From the NCBI GenBank assembly GCA_964304625.1, contig OZ199838.1:7564001-7628000 (forward strand): 64,000 nt of DNA. The letters run 5' to 3'. Every line of letters begins with the position of its first letter. The stretch's first letter is position 1. This document shows, in pieces, positions 50,394-60,744 of the stretch. The notes under the pieces are model-generated. The model was not told where the DNA came from. It made no database searches and saw nothing but the letters and a program-made list of their open reading frames with translations. This DNA comes from Kudoa neothunni. Lineage: Eukaryota > Cnidaria. The position numbers were made by a program, and so were the translations under genes.

Positions 50394-51764
50394 CCGGCCT
50401 CAGAATATTAAAAGGGAAAGATGCGTGCGCTTTTTATTTATATAGTTCAATGACGAAATAAACATTTATCTATCATTCCCTTTGAAGTGTGATTAACTGA
50501 AAGTAAAAAGATAATTTTATAGCCATGCTCATTTTATTTCAACATAAGTATCACAACAAATGTATTCGATTTTTACAGTATATGAACAATCCAACTTTGA
50601 CATATTTTCACTTAAGTAAGATAATCGAGAAAGTAATTCATTTTGGATAATTATTCTAAAAGTGCAATTTTTTATACACTTTTAGGTAAATTTTTGATTT
50701 ATGAGTAACAATTTTAGCCATTACGTTGTTATGAGATATGTATTTTTCTTATTATGAGAATTTATAGAAAGAAATACTTTTATATTAAAAAACGTACATA
50801 CAAAATAAAACCGGATGTATGGGAAATGCTGTAATATTTAAACGACCGCTAACCGAAAATTTACGAGTTTTAAAGATATTGCTAATGTCCTCGTTGGGTC
50901 TTTTGGGCCGTAAAATTTGTAGACTTCCACCTACTAATATGATCAATGGAAAACAATTTGTGAGATTCAAATCTAGAAAGGAAAAATATCCAACATGTAA
51001 TTAATATTTTTCTGCGCATTTTTTGACCTAAATTTTAGTAATGATAGATGATCTATACATTAAATCATTTAAAGTGTAAGTTGCATTAGCTCTATTAGAT
51101 GTCGAATTTTTTTAGGGGAAAATTTGTCCTGTTTTTTTCTGATTTTATCATATTATATGAAGCTTACCTCAATTATGGTAATAAGATGTTTGTCGTCAGT
51201 CGTTTTATTTTTTGTAGAATCTTGCAAATGGGTATATAACAAAGATAGATTTGATGTTGAGGGTTTAAAAAAGTTACCATAACCTATAATACTTTGTTGA
51301 CTTTCTTTTTATTCTTTTCTTTTTATCTTCTTCATTGAAATGTTTAAGCAGTGGCTAGTCTTATTCGAAGTGTGCCTTAAAAGTAATATCATTGATACAT
51401 TTCGTTGCATGAAGTCAGGGTAAAAGTTTTGCCTTGTTTTAGTTTGTATTTGAGCTCTGTAATTTCGTCGAGTAACTTTTAGCTCAGATGTTAAGCTCAA
51501 TGAGTCTACAAATTTAAAAAAATAGATCTAACATGTTGAATGCTTTGAGTATTTTTTTACGTATAAATCATATATTTGAGTTTGAGTTAACAGGGTTTTT
51601 GATTTATAAGACGCTAAGTTTCTTCAGACTTTTTGTCGTCATATCTACTTATTTTCTTAAATGATATTGCAAGCGTGATAGTTATATATTTAAAACTCTT
51701 CAATATATTAGAATTAAAACTTATTGTAAAAATATTGTAGATGTTGAATCTGATTGAGTTGAGC
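50394..51764. other. intergenic, no confident gene
   Basis: Upstream of GTF2A1 and probably containing its promoter. A 61-codon plus-strand frame at 50819-51004 and an opposing frame of the same length are both open and somewhat richer in G and C than their surroundings, but neither resembles a known protein, so no gene is claimed. Confidence 0.3.
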
Positions 51765-51904
51765 CAGGGGTGTACAGACCGCGGGCCTAATCCTGCCCTC
51801 AATGAGCTTTTTTGTGACCAACGATGAACCCTTATTAACTTCAGATTAATGGTGTACTTTTTAATGAAGCTACTAAACAGATTTATTGGAGTTTTTTGTT
51901 TTGT
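51765..51904. mobile_element. hAT-type MITE end
   Basis: CAGGGGTGTACAGACCGCGG followed by GGCCTAATCCTGCCCTCAA has the look of hAT MITE ends with GC-rich subterminal sequence. Its opposite end was not found before the next element begins at 51905. Confidence 0.4.
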
Positions 51905-52738
51905 GCTAGGGGTGGCCCGGCTTGCCCAGATCGGGAGCCAACTTTATGGTTGACCAGATTTTCAAGAGCCACAAGGCTTTAAAATCATCTATGTATCTTT
52001 TCCTTATTTAAAACTTACATTATTGGAGTATTTTTGGTAAATCTTAAAATAAAATGTTGTAGAATTATAAATATAGGTTTTTTAATTTTTTCTTATTCAG
52101 CGAATCGCTGAAAAACTTACATATAATTTTTAAAGGCATAATTTATGATGGTTTTTCCAACAAAGTAAATTTGTATTTATGATCCAAGAAGCTTTTTTCT
52201 ATGAAAATGGTCGCAAAAATAAAATATTTTTCGTATCTAATCATGTATGATAGTCCGACAACAAATAAAATTAAAAATTCCCGAATAAAATAATAACAAG
52301 GATTTAATGCTTTCGAAATATTTTTTTTAGAAATTGTCTCAGGTTTTTTATGTTTCGACATTATCAGTGAGCTGGCAGTAATCCGTTTCGTATGATGTTA
52401 ACATTGTTCAAATTAGTTCCGACAGGTGTTCGTTTGTGAGAAAGGGATCCGCGATGCCTCTATTTTACAAACTTCATCGTTGAATAAATAGACTCACAAC
52501 AATAAGTTGTTCCAAAGATAAAAAACAAATTTGAGACAAATTTCTTTTCATTGTGAATATTTAGTTTCTAGAACGTATTTTCTAGTTTATGATTAAAGAT
52601 TTCATTTCCTCACTTGATTAAACAGTTTAAACTTCGTACTTTTCTGAATTAATATGCTGATTCAATTAAAAAAATTCAACTAAAAACTTTTTTTCAAGAG
52701 CCACATGTAATTCATGAGCCATGGTTTGGTCATCCCTG
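51905..52738. mobile_element. hAT-type non-autonomous element (834 bp)
   Basis: Left end CTAGGGGTGGCCCGGCTTGC; right end complemented CAGGGATGACCAAACCATGG. AGAGCCAC motifs occur inside both ends (51966 and 52697, inverted). The two ends are only loosely similar and no clear 8-bp duplication is seen, so the pairing is tentative. No coding sequence is supported. Confidence 0.45.
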
Positions 52739-53745
52739 TTATATGCGAACCATTAAGAACGAAACATCAAAAAAACTCTCTGAATAGGCAAAAAGATTTA
52801 TCGCTATTAACCATTTCACCATGTGATATAGAAAAAACGTTTTTTAATCGATGTTCATGTACCAATTTTAATTATTTATTCTTGAGTGTGTATGGACGAG
52901 AAGAAAATCATGCAGGTACTGGGCAGATTTATACTTTAAAAATTTTCTTGACAATGCTGATCCGAAGTTTCAGTTCAGTTAAAATAGGATTAATAATTAA
53001 GTACGTTTTATAAACGATGCGAAATAATAAGGTGTTTATATTATGCGTAAAAATCAAAGTTTTCAAAAGGTCTTTATAAGAAAAATAAATAAAACGTAAA
53101 AAAATTGGCGCGAAAGATAAACATCCGTTAGAGCTGATAATGAGCACATATTAATGGAACATTTAAACTGCATTTCACATATGGGCATACAACCATTTTG
53201 CTCACCCAAGGTATACCTCATATTTATTTCAGCTTATTTTTATTTTATTTCCAAGCTAAAATGACTGAGATTCGAAAAAAAAATTTATGATGAGAATAGA
53301 AAACTTAATGACGCCTGGACACAAAAATATTTTTTTATTCGGCAGGGGCCAAATATTATTTGTTTGCTATATCATTGGTTATTCAATTTAAAACATTTTG
53401 TAAACTTATTATTTATGAATTATTTTAATATTGCGTTTCAAAATTTTTAAATTTATTTAAATTGTGAGTTATAACTTTAGTCTTAAAAATGTTAGTCCCT
53501 GGAAGTTTTCGAAAGTTAAAATTTGGCCTGAGGCTCCGAAAGTTTGTGAATTATTGAGTTAGTTAAGCAGAACCACCAGTCTATTACTATTAATTCATTC
53601 TTAGCACAGCCGTATTGATGTAACGCTGTCGTAAAATTTACTAAACTCCGGATCCTAAATATATGATCATTTATAAAACGAAGTCATCGCATATTATTGG
53701 TGTTAATAGCTATACTTGGATCCATACAAATAGAGCATTATACAA
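52739..53745. other. intergenic, nothing recognised
   Basis: AT-rich. The 99-codon frame starting at 52714 overlaps the hAT end and has no recognisable similarity. Confidence 0.35.
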
Positions 53746-56050
53746 TTAACCCTTTCAACCCGAAAAAAAATTAAAATTGAGAAAAAATATTTCCCATTAT
53801 ATATCATTTCCAGATACAAACTTAAGAAGGAATACATTATCTTTTATTTAAAAAGTGTTATAAATAATTACATGATGCCATATGGCATCATTCGGCGCCT
53901 CAAATTGTAAGATTGTCACCACGCATGCGTTTATATTAAGCGAATATAAAAACCACTGATTTTATCAAAATAACTTAAAATTTATATTTTAAACAACGAA
54001 TATGTATTAAGTATGGTATGAAAAAAAAACAATTTCTGCTAATATTGATATTGAGACAGATGCAAGTTACATTTAATGCAAAAGGTGCTGCGATACATGC
54101 CACATAATTTGCACCTTTTTTTTTGTTTGATCCTTGTCTGGAAAATGAAATTATCTGTGAAAATGAGCGTTAGAGGTTATTCCATTCTCAATAGTTTTAT
54201 ACCTTCTAGCGCCTAAGATTGGAGTACACAAAATCTTAGTTGAAGCAGACGGTCGACCTCTCTTTAGGATTAAGCTGATATTTTGACCGAAAAAAGCAAG
54301 TCTTCACTTACTTCGATGCAAAACTCTTGTAAATCCACCATTTGTTTGGTTTTTACATCGAGCAAGTTACATTGCCCGCGGTAGAGAAGCCATCCATTTA
54401 GAAGGCACAGATTTAAATACCAAAAAAATCTTCGGTTATACCATTTGCATGATTTGTGGTCCAAACGATACAAGACCATTAGCATGTCAAATAAATCAAC
54501 ACCACCCACTTGTTTATTGTACATTTTGACCATGTGGGGGTAGGTTATTGTTATCATATTCTTTGCTTTTTTGTCGAATCTAGGTATAGAGGAAACGCAG
54601 AGTCATGGGTTGACGATATATTAACAATAGACCCGTCAAGCCACCTTAAAACGTTAATTTTTGTCCCATTCAAATGGTAGATTCCAAACTCGAAACTTCC
54701 TCGCTCTAACTTTTTCATATGTTTGTCATCCTTGAAGGGACATTTATCCATGCGATTTTTTCTGATGGTGGAGGTTGAAAAGTAACTGCGTGTTAACAAT
54801 TTATCATGTAGACTAAAACTTGAGAAATAATTATCAAAATATATATGGTAAGTTTTATCGGGTAGTGTCTCTCAGAGCTTCATCACGACATCAGATGATT
54901 TGCTCCCGGCGCTTGTTTGGGGAGTAATTGAAGGCTCATCGTCAAAAAAGAAATCATGGATTATTCCACCTGCGCTGTTTCTTGTGTAAACTTTGAAACC
55001 ACATTTCGTATGTTTTGATGGAAAGTAACGTTTTAAATTTAATTTATTTTTCAATGGAATCATCTATTCTTCAATCGACTGGTTGTACTCAGGTTCGACT
55101 TCCAAACGTGTTCGTCTCATTATATTAAGGACGGGCTTTATTTTATATCTATTGTATCCAGAATGGTCCGGTGATGGTATGGCGTTGTTGTTTTCACAAA
55201 AATGAAGATATCGTAGCAGTAGCCCTAACCTATCTCTGGTCATTCGCTCGGCTATAGTATTGTAGCTCAGCTTTTTCGACCAATAATTTTTGTACCTTGG
55301 CATTTTTACAATTGACATACGTATGAAAATCTCGATGAGTAAACGAATTTCTTCAACCGTTGTTTTAAATGTTGAACTTAAAACAGAAGAAAATTTATTT
55401 GTTTCATCAGTTATCAACTCAAATAGCTCATCAGTAATGAACCGATTAAAATAAGAATATGGATCCATAATGGTATTGTCAATATCTTTAAACGATAATT
55501 CAGATTCACCTAATTATGGCATTTCGATGAACTCATTAAAAATCCATCTTGTCTTTGAGACAGTCTCTTCTGAGTTACTTTCGTTTTCAGACAAGGAGCA
55601 GTCACTCGAAGAAATATTGTTTTCATCATTATCAGATTGATTTTCGGCATCAGACTTGTCAGGGTCTGGAAACAGCATCAATTGTTTTACTACTCTACCT
55701 GATTTTGTTTTTTTCACGACAAAATTGGCATCCATCACCAATCTTCACCAGATATCGTATGCGTTTCGAATCTGCTATACACCATTATTTTTAAAATAAA
55801 AAAAATAGATTCGTTATTTCCGTAAATATTGATACAATAATCCATTATTTGTTAACGTCGTTCACGCATTTTGTTTCCTATTTTGTAATAAATAAACAAC
55901 AGATAATTCTAAATTTTTAAATTTATTTCATAAAGCATGTGTTATATTTTTATACAACGATAGATTGAAACTATACATACAAAAATGGAATAGATATTCC
56001 GACATCAATCCCATGATGTCATATGGCATCATTCGGGTCGAAAGGGTTAA
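53746..56050 (-). mobile_element. piggyBac transposon (element I, 2305 bp) with subterminal palindromes
   Basis: The left end TTAACCCTTTCAACCCGAA and the complemented right end TTAACCCTTTCGACCCGAA differ at one of 19 positions and have TTAA on both sides. A 20-base perfect palindrome lies at 53872-53891 (ATGATGCCAT and its complement). A one-mismatch copy lies at 56013-56032 immediately inside the right end. The transposase relic is on the minus strand. The family differs from elements A, B and H in both end sequence and transposase type. Confidence 0.9.
54270..55741 (-). pseudogene. piggyBac transposase relic (element I)
   Basis: Minus strand, three main segments with several stops and frame changes. 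55741-55514 is an acidic N-terminus (SDAENQSDNDENN). 55468-54872 contains FKTTVEEIRLLIEIFIRMSI, the YLHFCENN block and LNLKRYFPSK. Just before that, the family's SIDEQM catalytic motif reads SIEE followed by a stop, so the first catalytic Asp is lost. 54799-54270 contains YNKQVGGVDLFDMLM with the third Asp and WYNRRFFWYLNLCLLNGWLLYR. The layout is that of the PGBD2/PGBD3-like branch. Confidence 0.85.
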
Positions 56051-56082
56051 TATTGAAATGACAAAACTATCAAATATTTTTA

Positions 56083-58161
56083 TTAACCCTCGTACACACA
56101 TTGAGGGTCAAAAATGGGCCCAGCCTCTTTTATCAGCGATTTTCTTAAAATCTCTCTTACAGAATTTTAAGTAATTTTTCCTAATTTATGTTATTATTTT
56201 ATCAATTTAAAATATTTACTGAAATAAAAATAAAATTAATTTTAAACACTATTAAATCATCGCAACATTATAACTTCCGTTCCCCACATTGGGGGTCATT
56301 TTTGACCACCACTCTTTATTGGAAAATCTATGATAATTACTCTCTTAATTCTATGTATAATACCAAATAAAACTATTAAATATTCATTTAATTTAAAGAA
56401 TACATCAAATAATTTTGAAGAAGAGAAAAATCTGAGTTTTTAGTGCGTCACGTGATCACAAAGATTCAAAATCAGCTGAACTTTAGTCTGTTTTTGAGAT
56501 GGAAAGAGACGAACATGAAATTATATTGGATGACACTGATTCTAAGTTTAGCGACTATTTAACAGACAATCCTACACCAGATTATGATGATTCGGATGAT
56601 GGAGCAGAATTTGGCACTGAATTGATTGCCACGTTGACTTCGAAAGATGGAGAAAAGTAGTCTAAACATCCAACAAGATACCAACGAAGAACTGAAGCGG
56701 AAAATATTTTTAAATGCCAACCAGGTTTCAAACCGCATGGGCTAAAACGATCGGATACCCCATTCATGGCATTTTTGAACTTTCTTGATAACGAAATCCT
56801 AGATTTGATTGTTGAATGCACCATTCGTTATATAAAAAACCATGGATCAAAATTAACTATGATTATCAAAGATGATCTAATGAAATATATTGGTGGCCGC
56901 ATAATGATTGGTTTAATGAAGGGTAAAAACATGGATATTCGTGAATTCTGGTCATCAAAGTTTGGTCAACCTACAATAAATCAGTCAGTCAGTCAGTCTT
57001 AGTTAATTTATTTGAAAAAATATCTTCGTGTATGCGGTTTGATAAAAGAGAATCCAGAATACAAGATGACGAATTGACCCCCCATAAGAGAAGTTTATGA
57101 ACGCTTCATTGGAAATTGTCGAAAAATTATACACCAAATGATCAAATGATCGTTGATGAGAAACTGGTGACATTTAGAGGGAGATGTGGTTTCAAAATGT
57201 ACATTCCAACTAAACTCGGACGGTATGGTGTTAAAATATGGGCTTTGTGCGACTCAAAGAATGCCTACGTGTTCAATGCAAAGATATATCTTGGAAAAGA
57301 AAATGGCGAAATACAGTTTAATTAAGGGGAAAATGTTGTGAAAACTTTATGTGAACCGATTTTTAAATCCGGTCGAAATATCACAACAGATAATTTTTTC
57401 ACTACTCTTTCCCTTGCAACATTTCTACTTAACCAAAAATTGACAATTGTAGGAGCTGTTCGAAAAAATAAAACATTTTTGATACCAGGGTTTCAAATGT
57501 CGAAAGGAAATGAAGATAATAGTCAGCTCCTGTTTCAAGATAAGGTCACACTCGTCAAATACAACCCTAAGAAAAACAGAGCGGTTGTCTTGTTGTCAAC
57601 ATTCCACAGAGATGCGAATATTGCTGAAGAAAGTCAAAAACCTGAAATTATATCTTACTATAATTCTAAAAATAACGGGGTTGATACTCTTGATCACGTA
57701 TTAAGATATTTTTCAGTAAAAAGAAAAACACGAAGGTGGCCAATGGCTCTTTTCTATAATTTGTTAGACATCGCTGCATATAATGCCTACTTGTTGTATT
57801 GCCAGAAGAGAATTTCTGAAAATACTCGCAGACGAGCTTTTACAATCTAAAAGTCCGGAAACCGGCATTCTATCTTTAAAAGGGCCTAAAATCTTACAGA
57901 GCAACGCTAGAAAGTGGTGCTAAATCTGTATTCGTTCGAGGGGATTGAAGACATCAGCGCAATGCAAATTATGCAATAAAATGGCGTGAAAACTTCATAA
58001 TAAAGTAGAAATCGTTTGCATTGAATGTTTAAACTCAAACGATATCAATTAGAATTTTTTGAATTTTAAAACGTTTTCATATGTTGATTTTTTATTGGTG
58101 GTCCAAAATGACCTCCATTTGGGGTTAACGTAAGTTTTTTGTGCATGTGTACGAGAGTTAA
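56083..58161 (+). mobile_element. piggyBac transposon copy H (2079 bp, both ends present)
   Basis: The left end TTAACCCTCGTACACACATT and the complemented right end TTAACTCTCGTACACATGCA match at 16 of 20 positions. A second TTAACG lies 24 bases inside the right end. It begins only 32 bp after element I. Same family as copy G at 46752. The transposase relic is on the plus strand. Confidence 0.9.
56498..57850 (+). pseudogene. piggyBac transposase relic (copy H)
   Basis: Begins MERDEHEIILDDTDSKFSDY at 56498. Frame pieces: 56766-57002 (N-terminal part of the catalytic domain), 57116-57325 with DEKLVTFRGRCGF and LCDSKNAYVFN, and 57338-57850 with DNFFTTLSL and NNGVDTLDHVLRYFS, ending RRRAFTI. About four interruptions are present, all shared with copy G. 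A Cys-rich end (CIRSRGLKTSAQCKLCNKMA) can be read in another frame near 57920-57985. Confidence 0.85.
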
Positions 58162-59361
58162 GTTAAGTTCAGTTCAGTCAAGCTCATATCGTAAACACGC
58201 GCATAGGGTTAAAATCAAAATTTTTCTTTTACGATAACCAAATATCTTTGAATATTGCAACTCCACACTTTATGTTTTGGGGGGTATTGTGAAAAATCTT
58301 ACGTTTTTTACAATAATTTTGTATTACAACATAAGGGATGATTACAATAAAATTAAAACTAGTACAATAAAAACTTTAATTACATAGATAATTACAAGTT
58401 AAATTAGAACTAAAAATGTTCATTTGAATTAATAAATCATCAACTCAATAAAAAGACTTTGTGCAAGCCATATTACATTATGCGAAATATTTTTATCCGA
58501 TACGCTCCGACAACAAATTAAGTAAACAATTTCAAGTGGTTTTATATTGGACAACACAGATTTCCTACAATAAAAAGCTCAAAAATTAAATAAACAAAAT
58601 TGCTCGGGTCAATGGACACTTTCTTTTTTTAAACATGCTACGAAATAATAATATGCCATGGACATTATTGGCAAAAATCTATGGAAATACTATTTCCTAA
58701 AAGATTTAACTCATGAAAAGTAATAAAGTAAATACGTAGGAAACAAAAAGTTATGTGTTTGTTCGGCCTGTTATTTCGAATAATAGTAATAACATATTAA
58801 ACTTCATATTAATCGATAAAATTTTAATATTTCGATATTTTTATCAACTACCGAGTTTTTAATCTATCTGTGAAAGGAGTTATCACGAAAATCCAGAAAA
58901 AATAAACTAATGAGTCAGGAGTAATATTGAGCTATCATGTCAACAGCAATGTGTGAGACCATAATATTAAGCCAAACACAGAAATAAAAAAGCTTGGAAG
59001 CCACTTTTTTAATCGCATAGTCTTACTTGATCTCAATAAAAGTCATCACTCCCAAAGCATTGGATTAAATTATCATCAAATTAATTAGCAGCTTATTTCA
59101 ATCGTGTGTGTTCACAAAAATTACATAAATCGGATTAGATGACAAAAAAATTCACAGCCGCATAACAAGGATAAGATTTAATTTATATTACTTGGAATGG
59201 GATTAAAATTTATAATAAATTAAATAACATAAAAACGAAGAAAATTCCAACAAATACAAAATACATAACGACAAATACAGACTGCTCAAACAAGTTGTCA
59301 CTATTTTAAAAAATATGTGAAACAAACACTGATAATATAACGAATGTTGAACTATATCATA
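58162..59361. other. intergenic, nothing recognised
   Basis: AT-rich sequence between piggyBac copy H and the coiled-coil gene. It probably includes the 3' untranslated region of that gene (minus strand). Confidence 0.4.
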
Positions 59362-60063
59362 TCAAGCTAAAGAATTCAAACCGTCCATTTCAGCTTCGAT
59401 TGTATGAAGTTCCTGTTGGACAGATTCAATTTGTTTGTTGATTTTGGACTCTGAAGCTTTGATACTGACGGCTTTACGTTGGAAGTTCTCCCGTTCCACC
59501 GAGATTCGAAGAATTTCACCATCAAGTTCTCTTATTTTAGCAAGCATATCCTCTTCACTAAAGTCGAAATTGGATGAATGATCAGCTTCTTGAATAGTTT
59601 TATTCATTCCGTCTAATTGAACACTAATAGTGTCCCTTTTGCTTCTTAATGCATCCACTCGACTTTCAGATTTCGCAATATTGGATAGCAACACCTTTTT
59701 CTTCGATTCAAGTTGTTTAACTTGGGAGTCCAACTCATAGATGGCTTCTTTAGAGAGTTTTGCTTCGTCGAAAAGTTCCTGGCGTTGATCATCGACATCT
59801 TGTAATTCGGAATTAGCCACAACTGCCGCATTCTTGTTCTCTTGGAGACCACCAAAACGATTTTGTACACCCTCCAATAATCTCCTTACTTTTTCCAATT
59901 CCATTTGTTTAAGTTTCAATCTGCGTTGAGCTTCTCCAAGTTCTTGAGCTAGTGCATAACTTTCCTCTCTCATTTGTTGGATTGTTTCATGAAGCTCTGT
60001 TTGTCTTCGTTCTGCGTTTTCAGTTTCTTCTTTTATTTGAACTAATTTAGCTGCCAAACTCAT
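59362..60063 (-). CDS. coiled-coil protein, unidentified
   Basis: A single open exon of 233 codons on the minus strand. The first ATG at 60063 is preceded by a pyrimidine-rich stretch ending AAG, so a 5' non-coding exon is possible. Almost the whole product is predicted coiled coil: heptads begin at about residue 5 (LAAKLVQIKEETENAERRQ) and run to the C-terminus (ELHTIEAEMDGLNSLA). One acidic break sits near residues 165-175 (SSNFDFSEEDM). No signal peptide, membrane segment or enzyme motif is seen. The composition is like the coiled-coil parts of EPS15/intersectin or tropomyosin-type proteins, but no family-specific motif was recognised. Codon use and the uninterrupted frame make it a credible host gene. 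Confidence 0.75.
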   Translation of the reverse strand: MSLAAKLVQIKEETENAERRQTELHETIQQMREESYALAQELGEAQRRLKLKQMELEKVRRLLEGVQNRFGGLQENKNAAVVANSELQDVDDQRQELFDEAKLSKEAIYELDSQVKQLESKKKVLLSNIAKSESRVDALRSKRDTISVQLDGMNKTIQEADHSSNFDFSEEDMLAKIRELDGEILRISVERENFQRKAVSIKASESKINKQIESVQQELHTIEAEMDGLNSLA

Positions 60064-60744
60064 CTTGAAATTGTTGGGAAACAACAACAGCAAATATCTT
60101 ATCCAAAGCCGAAGTGCTTAATAGCTTTATCCGATAGTTATCCACATACGACAGATATTAATAGTGTTAACTATGCGTGTCACGCCCATTCAATCAGTTG
60201 ATAATAATTTTATTAATAATTTATGTAGAAAACGTATGTCAACGTTTTTTGGCGATTCAGTTATTTCGTTATACGTCTAATTTAATGTTTGGTGTTATAA
60301 ACAAAAGAGGAGATTGTGTTAATAGCGTTGTTAATAGTGTGATCTTGACAAAAGCACCTTATTGATACAGAGCTTTACTTTTTTTTATTTTTATAGTGCG
60401 TAATTATTAAAAATTTGTATTTTTTAAATTTGAAATTATTTAACGGTCTAAGTGATCTCAAAATGAACTGCAGTTAAAACATTATGCCTCTGCCTCACAC
60501 TGACAACAATTTAAATCTTATATTGATTGATTAGTTCACAGCCGGTTAAATGTTATTGTTTATAATTTATGATTGCCCAACCATAATAATCATGAATTAA
60601 AAATAATAAATCTATTATAAAATAAGCTAAATAAAATATACACTAATTAATCACTAACTTATGTCAGGAATATTACAGCGCATAATAACTACGCAATCTA
60701 ATCGCCCTAGGATAATTTAAGTAATAGAAATTGACACGTAGATC
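60064..60744. promoter_or_regulatory. shared intergenic region between divergent genes
   Basis: The coiled-coil gene (minus) and SCAMP (plus) start at the two ends of this 681-bp AT-rich interval, so it must hold both promoters. No individual factor site is claimed. Confidence 0.4.

Noticed and set aside
50785-51004. Opposed 61-codon frames
   Set aside because: Both are open, neither has recognisable similarity or supporting splice sites; too weak to call a gene.
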